Shown piece after piece: positions 21,670 to 29,336 of a DNA stretch of 64,000 bases; position 1 is the stretch's first letter; every line of letters starts with the position of its first letter. The notes under the pieces are model-generated. The model made no database searches, was not told where the DNA came from, and worked only from the letters and a program-made list of their open reading frames with translations. The position numbers were made by a program, and so were the translations under genes. The DNA comes from JAJRPT01 sp964465945 (lineage in GTDB: Bacteria; Bacteroidota; Ignavibacteria; Kapaibacteriales; UBA2268), in assembly GCA_964465945.1 (NCBI GenBank), contig CAYXMM010000009.1, forward strand, positions 1 to 64,000, written 5' to 3'.

Positions 21670-22823
21670 TGTATATATTTCCCTAATTTAGTAGGAGGAA
21701 TATTTAATGATTTACAAACATCATATTCACTAATTATACCTTCATAATAAGCCAATTGAATGGTTGAAATAAATAAAGGAGAATTTATTGGCTTAGGTGT
21801 TGAGCCACCTTTTTTTATTCCATTGCGATTGTCTATTTCTCTTTGTTCCTTCTCCCTCTCTTGCTTTTCAAGATATTTACTATCCAAATCTTTCTTAATA
21901 ATATGATAGTCATTTATAGATATTTTATTTTTAAAAAGAAGTCTTGTAAAAAGTGCAATTTTACTTATATGTGTTTGACTTGAAATATCCTCAATCAAAT
22001 CCGAATAATAATCATTATTAACATCTGCTATTTCAATTTCATCGAATTTATTATCAAAATCACCAGCTAGAAAATAATAAGCGAAGTCATTGCACCACCT
22101 CTCTATATCTGATATTTTCTTATTTGCAAGATTATATATATCAAGTTGTTCAATTTCTTCTTCATTAATCAAATAATGACCCAGTTCATGTGCTAAGGTA
22201 AATATTTCTCTTCTAAAAGATGATTGTTGTCGCTTAAGAACAATAAAATTAGGTGTAAGAAAGAACCCATCTATATTTGCTTTTTCTTTTTTATTCCAAG
22301 TCTCAACAAATTCAAATACAAGAATATTTTTATCCGCAAAAGTCGAAATTAAAGATTTAAGAAAATCCTTTTTATTATAATTAAAGGAAGGGTATAACTC
22401 TTCCCTTATCTTAAAAGCAACATCTTTAGGGTTATCTTTTATATTATAAATAGGTAATATCCGTTCAATATTTAATTCGGCAAGTTTTGAAATTGCTGAA
22501 AGCGAAATTTTAGCTTCTTCAAATTTATTAACAATTTTTTTAGCCCCGATATTTAGGTCAGTTTCAAATTTTGTTTTTCTAAAAAATATACTTACTTCAT
22601 TAGATTTTTCTAATACTTTTGGGTCTAAATAAAAATTAAGTCTCTTGTTAAATATCTTGTCAATTCGTTTTAAATAATTAATTTCAATATCACTTACAAA
22701 AATATCGCTTTCTATTAATGGCTTTTTAAGACCTTCGTTAATAATTGCAAGTAAATCATCATTTGTCATTCCATACAACGACAGCAAATAATTAAGTCTC
22801 GATATATTAAATTCTACTTTCAA
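21666..22823 (-). CDS. ImmA/IrrE-family metallo-endopeptidase, partner of the PIN protein
   Basis: A 385-residue protein. The zinc-protease motif is HELGH at 212-216 (FTLAHELGHYL), with a downstream helix RWCNDFAYYFLAG that would supply the third zinc ligand. The N-terminal 60 residues look like a small helical, possibly DNA-binding, domain; the C-terminal third holds a charged linker (QEREKEQREID) and a short final domain. Family members cleave repressors or antitoxins, as in ImmA of ICEBs1 and IrrE of Deinococcus. Here the likely role is control of the PIN protein encoded just downstream with a 4-base overlap. A perfect 26-bp repeat lies about 54-79 bases upstream of the start. Confidence 0.85.
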   Translation of the reverse strand: MKVEFNISRLNYLLSLYGMTNDDLLAIINEGLKKPLIESDIFVSDIEINYLKRIDKIFNKRLNFYLDPKVLEKSNEVSIFFRKTKFETDLNIGAKKIVNKFEEAKISLSAISKLAELNIERILPIYNIKDNPKDVAFKIREELYPSFNYNKKDFLKSLISTFADKNILVFEFVETWNKKEKANIDGFFLTPNFIVLKRQQSSFRREIFTLAHELGHYLINEEEIEQLDIYNLANKKISDIERWCNDFAYYFLAGDFDNKFDEIEIADVNNDYYSDLIEDISSQTHISKIALFTRLLFKNKISINDYHIIKKDLDSKYLEKQEREKEQREIDNRNGIKKGGSTPKPINSPLFISTIQLAYYEGIISEYDVCKSLNIPPTKLGKYIQ

Positions 22824-22876
22824 AAAATCAACTTGTTTTATTAAAAACTAACATTACCATTCTACAAAAATATCAA

Positions 22877-22902
22877 AAAAAACTAAGTCTTTCTACTGAA
22901 TT
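22877..22902. repeat. 26-bp direct repeat, right copy
   Basis: Perfect copy of 20944-20969 in the same orientation, 1933 bases away. Flanking bases beyond the repeat differ between the copies. It could be an attachment-site or target duplication, or a shared upstream control element, because both copies lie upstream of minus-strand genes. Confidence 0.9.
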
Positions 22903-22944
22903 TTAAAATTTTTTAACTGCTCTATCTGAAAAAAATAAAAAAAA

Positions 22945-22967
22945 AACAAGGGCTGGTAGCCCTTGTT
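22945..22967. terminator. Strong bidirectional-looking terminator
   Basis: Ten-base-pair perfect stem AACAAGGGCT/AGCCCTTGTT with a 3-base loop, with an A-rich run on its low side (U-run for minus-strand transcripts). It ends the transcript of the lipoprotein gene at 23105-23437 and starts only two bases beyond the in-frame tail described at 22970-23104. Confidence 0.85.
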
Positions 22968-22969
22968 TT

Positions 22970-23104
22970 CTACTTCTTTTCCTCACTTATATAAAACAAT
23001 CGTGTTATTGATTTGAATGATTCTTTGCTTTCTCTTGAGTTCTTTACGTAATTTAATTGTTCTAACTGATTTTCACTTTTTATAAAAAAAGTATCTGTAA
23101 AGTT
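22970..23104 (-). other. In-frame coding-like tail after the lipoprotein stop codon
   Basis: After the TAA at 23105-23107 the same reading frame stays open for 44 codons and ends in TAG at 22970-22972, immediately before the terminator stem. The would-be peptide is protein-like (NQLEQLNYVKNSRESK, then RLFYISEEKK). In DNA this AT-rich a frame this long is not common by chance. It fits a lipoprotein of about 155 residues cut by a nonsense change. Confidence 0.55.
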
Positions 23105-23437
23105 TTAACTATAAATCTTCTTATCAAAATGTGTTATAGCACTATCCACTTCTAAAAAAAGCAAATCCTTATTTATCCTATATTTTCCGAACATATTACC
23201 ACCACAAGTGTGATACCTAAAATCCTTATTTTCGTAAATAGTTAATGTATCTCCTACACTATACAAAGAAATACCTAAAATATATTTATTATAATAAAAA
23301 GCCAGTGGGCTAAGATGATTACTGGCTATATAAATACCTTCCTTAATCTTTTCATTTGAACTTGAACAAGAAGATATAATAGTAATGAGAAATACAAAAC
23401 TAATTACTTTTAATATATGATATTGTTTTGTTTTCAT
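23105..23437 (-). CDS. Small lipoprotein, probably truncated by an in-frame stop
   Basis: A 110-residue product with a lipoprotein signal peptide (about 1-24, lipobox ISSC), so it is likely anchored to a membrane. The mature part (YIASNHLSPLAFYYNK, then GDTLTIYENKDFRYHTCGGNMFGKY) resembles small beta-rich lipoproteins of unknown function in this group. The stop at 23105 is followed in the same frame by 44 more codons that end right at a terminator. The intact gene may therefore have spanned 22970-23437. I do not recognise the family. Confidence 0.6.
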   Translation of the reverse strand: MKTKQYHILKVISFVFLITIISSCSSSNEKIKEGIYIASNHLSPLAFYYNKYILGISLYSVGDTLTIYENKDFRYHTCGGNMFGKYRINKDLLFLEVDSAITHFDKKIYS

Positions 23438-23518
23438 AAGTATTTACTAAATTAATCAAATTATTATTATTTGATTTTACCTTATTTTCATAGAAATTTA
23501 AAAAATTAAGAATCAAAA

Positions 23519-23770
23519 CTATGAGTCTTCTTTATCTATTTTATTTGTTTTATTATTTCTAAAACTCAATTTGTTACGCTTTTTTTGATAAAAAAAATAA
23601 ATATAAACTACAAACATATTCGCTGTCAAAGTTCTTACAAAACTGTCTACAATATCAGATTTGAAAAAATAATTCTTTGGGAACAATAAATTTATAATTG
23701 TAATAAAAATTAGATTACCAAAAAAATAAAATAAAAATATTTCTAATTTACTATTTGCTTCAACTTTCAT
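23519..23770 (-). CDS. Small two-helix membrane protein, unknown function
   Basis: 83 residues. Two hydrophobic segments (about 10-29, IFLFYFFGNLIFITIINLLF, and about 48-62, MFVVYIYFFY) precede a very basic hydrophilic tail (KKRNKLSFRNNKTNK). It lies 81 bases upstream of the lipoprotein gene on the same strand and may be cotranscribed with it. No family recognised. Confidence 0.55.
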   Translation of the reverse strand: MKVEANSKLEIFLFYFFGNLIFITIINLLFPKNYFFKSDIVDSFVRTLTANMFVVYIYFFYQKKRNKLSFRNNKTNKIDKEDS

Positions 23771-23874
23771 TTTAAAACCCTTATTTTTTGTGTTGTTAAG
23801 TTTAAAAACGCAACATCAATAGATAGATACTCTCTAAATATCAGTATTTAATATCCTATCGACTCTCTTCTTAA

Positions 23875-24561
23875 CTATCTAACTTTCGGCTCAATACAAA
23901 CTACAAATTCAGCTTTGATTTTTTCAGTCTTAAATTTTTGATTTAATTCTCTCAAAGTTCCGTAATGGTGCGTTTCGTATATGTGAGTCAAATTCATTCC
24001 AATATATGCCTTTCTATTAGGCATAATTTTAGAAGCAGACTCTAAGAAAACTTTTAACCTGTAAGGAGTTTCAAGCAAAATAATTGTTCTTTTTTCTTTA
24101 TCAAGTTCTTTAAGTTTCAACTCTCTTTCTCTATCAGTTCTACCGAGAAAGCCAGCAAAAACAAACTCATTAGCAGGAAAACCACTTCGTACAACGGCAG
24201 TCATAATTGAGCTAACACCAGGAACAACTTCAATATCAATATTGTTGCTGATGCAAGCCCGAACAATTTCAAGCCCAGGGTCAGCAAGAAGAGGAGTTCC
24301 ACAATCAGAAATCAATGATAACTTCTCACCAGCTTGAAGTTTATCAATTATTCGTAGCAAATCTTCTAAATTAGCATGCTCATTAAACTGAAGTAGTTCT
24401 TTTTTAAGTTTCAAATGGCTAAGCAATTTAGTTGCTTCTTTATATTCCTCGCAAATAACAGCATCTGATAACTTTATCATATTCATCGCACGAATAGTTA
24501 TATCATCAGGATTACCGATTGGAGTTGAAACAATATATAGTTTGCCTCGTTTTTCAGACAT
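23875..24561 (-). CDS. rsmI: 16S rRNA (cytidine-1402-2'-O)-methyltransferase RsmI
   Basis: 228-residue SAM-dependent methyltransferase of the tetrapyrrole methylase fold. It 2'-O-methylates C1402 in the decoding centre of 16S rRNA. Family marks are LYIVSTPIGNPDDITIRA near the N-terminus, the SLISDCGTPLLADPG loop (about 83-97) and VPGVSSIMTA (about 118-127). The length is slightly short compared with the roughly 280 residues of E. coli RsmI because the extra C-terminal domain is absent, as in many Bacteroidota. It diverges from the DUF3098-like gene at 24627. Confidence 0.93.
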   Translation of the reverse strand: MSEKRGKLYIVSTPIGNPDDITIRAMNMIKLSDAVICEEYKEATKLLSHLKLKKELLQFNEHANLEDLLRIIDKLQAGEKLSLISDCGTPLLADPGLEIVRACISNNIDIEVVPGVSSIMTAVVRSGFPANEFVFAGFLGRTDRERELKLKELDKEKRTIILLETPYRLKVFLESASKIMPNRKAYIGMNLTHIYETHHYGTLRELNQKFKTEKIKAEFVVCIEPKVR

Positions 24562-24592
24562 AATTAAATTATAATTTGTGGCAATAAATTAT

Positions 24593-24600
24593 TAATTTTG
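24593..24600 (+). promoter_or_regulatory. Bacteroidota-type -7 element before the DUF3098/era operon
   Basis: TAATTTTG fits the TAnnTTTG consensus of the primary sigma factor in Bacteroidota. It lies 27 bases before the start at 24627. No convincing -33 TTTG at the usual spacing was seen. Confidence 0.5.
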
Positions 24601-24626
24601 CTTTTTGGTAAAATTAATTTACAAAT

Positions 24627-24944
24627 ATGGCGAAAAAAGTTAAAAGAACGACAACTCAAAAAAGAATAGTTCAAGAAAACAAAGTAGAATGGAATTTTCC
24701 ATTGCACAAAAAGAATATGACTATCTTATTGATTGGCTTAGGTGTTATCATTTTAGGATACCTTGCAATGTCTACAGGTTTAGGTGATGAATACGCCTTA
24801 GTAGAAGGCTCTTGGAATTCCCCTTTAGCAATTGGAGTTGGACCAGCATTATTAGTGATTGCTTACTTAGGTATTATACCTTATGGCATAATGAAAGTAT
24901 TTGGCGAAAAAGCCGAAAACTCTAACACAGATACAAATGAGTAA
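24627..24944 (+). CDS. DUF3098-like small membrane protein
   Basis: 105 residues. A basic N-terminus is followed by WNFPLHKKNMTILLIGLG, which leads into a first membrane helix (about 30-49). A second helix follows (about 65-88). This two-helix pattern with the aromatic-basic entry matches DUF3098 membrane proteins of Bacteroidota. Its last codons overlap the era start by 8 bases, so it is likely cotranscribed with era. Function unknown. Confidence 0.7.
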   Translation: MAKKVKRTTTQKRIVQENKVEWNFPLHKKNMTILLIGLGVIILGYLAMSTGLGDEYALVEGSWNSPLAIGVGPALLVIAYLGIIPYGIMKVFGEKAENSNTDTNE

Positions 24945-25830
24945 TACAAAAGCAGGTTACGTAGCAATATTAGGTCGCCCAAATTCTGGGAAATCAACAT
25001 TGCTCAATGCGCTTTTAGATTATAAGTTATCAATAGTTACCCCAAAAGCACAAACTACACGTAAACGAGTAGCTGGGATTTATTCGACAGAAGATACTCA
25101 AGTAGTCTTTTTGGACACACCAGGAATTATAAAGCCAGATGATGAAATACATAAGAGTATGATGACTTATGTACAAAATTCCGTTGAAGAAGCCGATGTA
25201 CTCGTAATCTTGATTGACGCGTCAAAATACGATATAGGCAAAGGATTTGATAAGATGATTACCGCTTATACTTCATCATTTAAAGGTCCCAAAATATTAC
25301 TTTTAAATAAAATTGATAAATTTGAAGATAAGAAAAAACTCCTCCCTTTAATGTCATTTATGCAGAAAGAGAACGCTTTTGATGAGATAATTCCTATTTC
25401 AGCATTAAAAAATGATAACCTTAAATTACTCCTTGATATTATTAGCAAATACTTACCTGAGAATCCATTTTATTACGACCCAGAGCAAATAAGCACCGAA
25501 AGTCAAAGATTTTTCGTTTCAGAATTTATCAGAGAACAAGTATTTTTCCGATTTAAAGAAGAAATACCATATTCAGTCGAAGTTAACATTCTTGAATTTA
25601 AAGAACGAGAAAATGGGAAATGGTATATTTCAGCTGAGATTATTGTTGAACGAGATTCACAAAAGAAAATAATAATAGGCAAAAATGGAGAGAAAATAAA
25701 AGAATTAGGCACATATTCAAGAAAAGAAATAGAAAACCATCTCGGCTTAGAAATATTTTTAGAACTCTTCGTCAAAGTTCGCGAAGATTGGCGAAACAAT
25801 ACCACTCTGCTTAAAAGCTATGGATATTGA
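24937..25830 (+). CDS. era: GTPase Era
   Basis: Essential ribosome-assembly GTPase that binds 16S rRNA during 30S maturation. From the chosen ATG it has 297 residues, normal for Era. Visible motifs: G1 GRPNSGKS (13-20), G3 DTPG (60-63), G4 NKID (124-127), and a C-terminal KH RNA-binding domain with IIIGKNGEKIKELG (about 246-259). A TTG at 24901 in the same frame would add 12 residues, but Era normally begins a few residues before the G1 region and the ATG inside the overlap with the upstream gene is the better start. It ends two bases before the convergent dinB stop. Confidence 0.94.
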   Translation: MSNTKAGYVAILGRPNSGKSTLLNALLDYKLSIVTPKAQTTRKRVAGIYSTEDTQVVFLDTPGIIKPDDEIHKSMMTYVQNSVEEADVLVILIDASKYDIGKGFDKMITAYTSSFKGPKILLLNKIDKFEDKKKLLPLMSFMQKENAFDEIIPISALKNDNLKLLLDIISKYLPENPFYYDPEQISTESQRFFVSEFIREQVFFRFKEEIPYSVEVNILEFKERENGKWYISAEIIVERDSQKKIIIGKNGEKIKELGTYSRKEIENHLGLEIFLELFVKVREDWRNNTTLLKSYGY

Positions 25831-25831
25831 T

Positions 25832-26905
25832 TTATATATCAAGAGTTAACTGAATTGGACTTGATTTTTGCTCACCTGTATTCAAATTTGAAATAGAAAT
25901 CCCTAATAAACGAACAGGTAAATTTGGTGGAATTGGAATATAAAGTAGCTCTTTAGCATTATTATAAATACTATCATAATCATTCACTAAATGCTGTAAA
26001 GTTCGTGAGCGAGTATTAGATTGAAAATTATTATATTTTATTTTTAATGTAATTGTCCTTCCAGAAATATCTTTTTTTACAAGCGAATTTGAAACTCTTT
26101 CAGCAATTTCCGAAAGTTTTTGATGCATAATAGTTAAATCCGAAATATCATCGAAAAATGTTCTTTCAGCACCAATTGATTTTCTTACTCGAGAAGGTCT
26201 CACCTGACTTTGATGTTTTAAATGAAGTAATTCATAGAAATATATGCCAGATTTACCAAATTTTTCTGCCATATATGAAATATCATTTTTCTTAATATCA
26301 TAACAAGCATTTATTCCTAACTCTCTCATTTTAGTTGCAGTTACTTTACCTATGCCAGGCACTTTTTCAATAGGCAATTTATCTATAAATTCAGGAGCAT
26401 CTTTTGGTTCAATAACAAAAAGCCCATCTGGTTTATTATAATCCGAAGCAACTTTAGCTAAGAACTTATTAAATGAAACACCAGCAGACGCTCTCAATCC
26501 AGTTTCTTGAAAGATTAGTTTTTTGATTATTTTAGCAGTTTTATAAGCTGTTATATTATTTTCAATGCAATATTGGGTCACATCTATATATGCCTCATCA
26601 AGAGACATCGGCTCGACAAGGTCAGAAAATTGCTTAAAAATTGCCATAATTTTTTTACTTTCGGCAACATAAACATCGAATCTAGATTTTACAAAAATTA
26701 AGTCTTTACACAACTTTTTTGCTTGAAAGCCAGGCATTGCACTGCGAACACCAAAAGGACGAGCTTCGTAACTTGCCGTTGATACAACACCTCTCCTTTC
26801 ATTACCTCCAACTGCTATTGGCTTACCCCGAAGATTTGGATTATCCCTTTGTTCTATCGCAGCAAAATAGGCATCCATATCAATATGAATAATTTTATTT
26901 ATCAT
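25832..26905 (-). CDS. dinB: DNA polymerase IV (DinB, Y-family)
   Basis: 357-residue translesion polymerase. The catalytic acids are D9 and D11 in IIHIDMDAYFAAIE and the SLDEAYIDV pair (about 102-110). The palm and fingers hold the YEARPFGVRSAMPG steric-gate region, followed by helix-hairpin-helix elements (KVPGIGKVTATKMRELGI) and a little-finger domain at the C-terminus. The C-terminus ends without the usual QLxLF beta-clamp motif; QLTLDI is the closest, and may serve as a clamp-binding peptide. No SOS box was recognised. Confidence 0.93.
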   Translation of the reverse strand: MINKIIHIDMDAYFAAIEQRDNPNLRGKPIAVGGNERRGVVSTASYEARPFGVRSAMPGFQAKKLCKDLIFVKSRFDVYVAESKKIMAIFKQFSDLVEPMSLDEAYIDVTQYCIENNITAYKTAKIIKKLIFQETGLRASAGVSFNKFLAKVASDYNKPDGLFVIEPKDAPEFIDKLPIEKVPGIGKVTATKMRELGINACYDIKKNDISYMAEKFGKSGIYFYELLHLKHQSQVRPSRVRKSIGAERTFFDDISDLTIMHQKLSEIAERVSNSLVKKDISGRTITLKIKYNNFQSNTRSRTLQHLVNDYDSIYNNAKELLYIPIPPNLPVRLLGISISNLNTGEQKSSPIQLTLDI

Positions 26906-26988
26906 AAATTTTGTAACTAAATTAAGAATAAAGAGATATTATTTATATAAATATTTGGAAAAATAAAAATTACTTTTTAATTTGTCTT

Positions 26989-27720
26989 ATGAAAAAAAGT
27001 ATAACTATATTTTTTATATTAATTTTCTTCACTTCCTGCGACGAAAGTAACAATCCTTTTACGGACTCACGACAAAATTTAAAAATTAAAACGGAATCTC
27101 AATTTTCCTTAAATACAACGACTAATGCTATTGAAAACAAGATTTATGAAAAACATTTTGATGAATCTGGTAATTTAGTAACAATCATTTATTTTAATAA
27201 TCAATCTAAAAAAACTGCTCAGTCAAATTATACATACGAAGAAAATAAAAAATTTGAAACCTATTATGAATTTGATAAAAATGGAGATACTTTAAATATT
27301 TTAAATAAGAATTTTCACTTAGATAATTCGGGCAATATTATTAAAATTGAAGTATTTGATAATGGCTCATTGAAAACCCTTAGTGAATTAATTTATAATG
27401 ATAAAGGAAATATAAGTGAAGAAAAAGTTATAAATGGCGAAGGGAAAATTGAAGAGAAAAAGTATGAATATAAATATAACTCAAAAGGAAATTTAGAGTC
27501 AATTTCAATTAAAAATGACGTTAGCGGCGAAATAATCCAAAAAGATAGTCTTATATATAATCACAACAAATTAGATATGATTAGTTTTGATATAAATGGA
27601 AAAATAAGCCAAATTCAAAAATATAATTATGATGAAAATGGCTTGTTAATCAAAGAATTAAATATAGACTCTAATGGAAACATAGTAAAACAATATATTT
27701 ATCAATATACTTACTATTAA
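26989..27720 (+). CDS. Lipoprotein with YD/RHS-like beta repeats
   Basis: 243 residues with a lipoprotein signal peptide (about 1-17, lipobox TSC). The mature protein is made of repeated units of about 20-25 residues with the pattern Y-(D/N)-x-x-G-N/L-x-x-(K/I)-E, for example YDENGLLIKELNIDSNGN near the end. These resemble YD/RHS-like or MORN-variant repeats of secreted Bacteroidota lipoproteins. A TAATTTG element lies just before the start. The stop abuts the stop of the convergent slyD-like gene. Function unknown. Confidence 0.7.
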   Translation: MKKSITIFFILIFFTSCDESNNPFTDSRQNLKIKTESQFSLNTTTNAIENKIYEKHFDESGNLVTIIYFNNQSKKTAQSNYTYEENKKFETYYEFDKNGDTLNILNKNFHLDNSGNIIKIEVFDNGSLKTLSELIYNDKGNISEEKVINGEGKIEEKKYEYKYNSKGNLESISIKNDVSGEIIQKDSLIYNHNKLDMISFDINGKISQIQKYNYDENGLLIKELNIDSNGNIVKQYIYQYTYY

Positions 27721-28155
27721 TCAATTTGATAGAACGCCAACTAATTCCAAATCAAAAATTAAATCTTGACCTGCTAATTGATGATTTGCATCAAGAGTAA
27801 TTTCTTCACCTTCAATATCAACTATAGTTACAGGAATTGATTCTCCATTTGGAGTAGGAAGCAATAATTGCATTCCAATGAATGGTTCTAAGTCGTGTGG
27901 TAAATGACTTGTAGATGTTTTTAAAATATAATCTTCAATCACAGGACCATAAGCTTTATCTACAGGAATTTCGATAGTTTTTTTCTCACCTTGTTTCATT
28001 CCAATAATTGCTTCTTCAAACCCTTCGATTACTTGCCCAGCTCCTAAGTCAAACTCAAGAGGGTCATTTCCGACTGATGAATCGAATTGAGTGCCGTCTT
28101 TTAATCTTCCAGTGTAGTGAACTTTTACAATATCTCCGCTTTTAGCTATTGACAT
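27721..28155 (-). CDS. slyD: FKBP-type peptidyl-prolyl isomerase, SlyD-like
   Basis: 144-residue cytoplasmic prolyl isomerase and chaperone. An FKBP domain (KVHYTGRLKDGTQFDSS at 11-27, then GQVIEGFEEAIIGMKQGEKK) is interrupted by an insert-in-flap chaperone domain (about 70-125, including LLLPTPNGE and DANHQLAGQDL), and the chain ends in FDLELVGV. This is the SlyD layout without the His-rich metal-binding tail of E. coli SlyD. No signal peptide is seen. Confidence 0.88.
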   Translation of the reverse strand: MSIAKSGDIVKVHYTGRLKDGTQFDSSVGNDPLEFDLGAGQVIEGFEEAIIGMKQGEKKTIEIPVDKAYGPVIEDYILKTSTSHLPHDLEPFIGMQLLLPTPNGESIPVTIVDIEGEEITLDANHQLAGQDLIFDLELVGVLSN

Positions 28156-28216
28156 TTATTTTATCCTATAATTATAAATAAGTTGCAAAAATAAGAATAT
28201 AAATTATAAAAAGAAA

Positions 28217-28236
28217 AAGCCACAAGAATGTGGCTT
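28217..28236 (-). terminator. Terminator after the flgM cluster
   Basis: Eight-base-pair stem AAGCCACA/TGTGGCTT with a 4-base loop, preceded on the plus strand by an A-rich tract that is a U-run for the minus transcript. It lies 26 bases past the flgM stop and separates flgM from slyD. Confidence 0.8.
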
Positions 28237-28261
28237 AGTTATATTTTTTGTTTAAGACATA

Positions 28262-28498
28262 TTACATATCTTGTAACATATTTTTAGCTACTTTTTCTAT
28301 AATTTCTGGTCTATTATAAAAACCTTGTTCAATTTTAATTTGAATTGCGCTCAATTTTTTTGCCTCTGATGAAATTTCTAATGTATCAACCTTACTTCTT
28401 GCTATAGAAGCATTTTCTTCTTTAGCCATTGCCTTTTTTTCTTTAGCATCGGCAGTTTGATAAATGGCTGCACTATTTTTGACTAAATTTATATTCAT
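28262..28498 (-). CDS. flgM: Anti-sigma-28 factor FlgM
   Basis: 78 residues, normal for FlgM. The conserved C-terminal half reads VDTLEISSEAKKLSAIQIKI, then a stretch ending IIEKVAKNML, with the FlgM pattern (S-S-x-A-x-x-L, then helix, then VAxxML). FlgM binds sigma-28 until the hook-basal body is finished and is then exported. It closes the late flagellar cluster and fits with the sigma-28-like promoter before flagellin at 32297-32324. Confidence 0.8.
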   Translation of the reverse strand: MNINLVKNSAAIYQTADAKEKKAMAKEENASIARSKVDTLEISSEAKKLSAIQIKIEQGFYNRPEIIEKVAKNMLQDM

Positions 28499-28503
28499 TT
28501 TAG

Positions 28504-28839
28504 TTACGCTCTTGAATAAATTAATAATCTCTTATTATTATTTGTTGCTTTAATTAAATCAGAATGAATTTTAAGCTTTTTTTCTAACATTGAAATAACT
28601 TTTTTGTCGTTAGCTAAATAATCATTTTGTCTCTTATTCCAATACGGAATATTAGAATTATAGTTACTTACTCCAGTATCAGACTTGCGAAATTCGATAA
28701 ATTCTTTAATTAAAACTTCTTTTTCAGAATATAATAATTGAATTTTATCAATAGTAAGAGTATCCATACTTTCGTTACTATTGATTAAACTTTCAATTAA
28801 AAAGTTCTTTTCTTCTATTTGAGATAATATATCGACCAT
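28504..28839 (-). CDS. Probable flagellar export chaperone (FliT/FlgN-like)
   Basis: 111 residues, almost entirely helical and charged, with no signal peptide. Size, composition and position (flaG upstream, flgM 5 bases downstream) fit a small cytoplasmic chaperone for filament cap or hook-junction proteins, as FliT serves FliD and FlgN serves FlgK/FlgL. Sequence similarity alone is too weak to choose between them. Confidence 0.5.
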   Translation of the reverse strand: MVDILSQIEEKNFLIESLINSNESMDTLTIDKIQLLYSEKEVLIKEFIEFRKSDTGVSNYNSNIPYWNKRQNDYLANDKKVISMLEKKLKIHSDLIKATNNNKRLLIYSRA

Positions 28840-28881
28840 AATGGTTAATACTTTAATTTTTTATTAATTTATTTTAATACT

Positions 28882-29268
28882 TTACACAATCGCATTAGTA
28901 ATGCTTCCACCTTCTGAATTAGAAGTTAACATCCTTGCAATCTGAAGTGAAACTTCTGAAGGGAATTGCTTTACAACCTCTTTAGTTTCATCATCTATCA
29001 ATTTCATCACCATTTTCTTTGTCTGCTCATCAATAGAAAACTCTATTGCTAAATGATTTTGAGCAAGAAAATGCTTAATTTCACCTTCAAATTTTTTATA
29101 ATCTACAGGTTTTAAATTTTCATTTGTAGTATCTTCTTTTTTATTAGTTTTTTTATCTAACTCTACTACAAATTTTTGAAAATTGCGACCATCAGCATCA
29201 AGTTTAGTTTGAAATCCACTCAAACTAGACTTAATGTCATTATTAATATTTTTTACAGCATCTATCAT
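28882..29268 (-). CDS. flaG: Flagellar protein FlaG
   Basis: 128 residues. The conserved C-terminal core has the FlaG pattern: a beta pair LAIEFSIDEQTKKMVMKLID followed by ETKEVVKQFPSE. The N-terminus is a variable charged helix. FlaG proteins are encoded with fliD and affect filament length. A 17-base perfect palindrome lies directly upstream of the start. Confidence 0.85.
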   Translation of the reverse strand: MIDAVKNINNDIKSSLSGFQTKLDADGRNFQKFVVELDKKTNKKEDTTNENLKPVDYKKFEGEIKHFLAQNHLAIEFSIDEQTKKMVMKLIDDETKEVVKQFPSEVSLQIARMLTSNSEGGSITNAIV

Positions 29269-29278
29269 CTCATACCCC

Positions 29279-29295
29279 TTAGAATACTATTCTAA
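29279..29295. promoter_or_regulatory. Perfect 17-base palindrome before flaG
   Basis: TTAGAATA-C-TATTCTAA, centred 19 bases upstream of the flaG ATG and directly followed on the minus transcript by an AAGGGG ribosome-binding site. It can act as a DNA operator or fold as a 6-bp hairpin beside the ribosome-binding site. Role not established. Confidence 0.5.
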
Positions 29296-29336
29296 AAAAT
29301 AAACAGAGCACTCATTTAAAAATCCAGCTAAATAGT

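Noticed and set aside
24901..24936. TTG at 24901 as the start of era
   Set aside because: It would add 12 residues with no family support. The ATG at 24937 gives a normal Era length and overlaps the upstream gene as expected for coupling.
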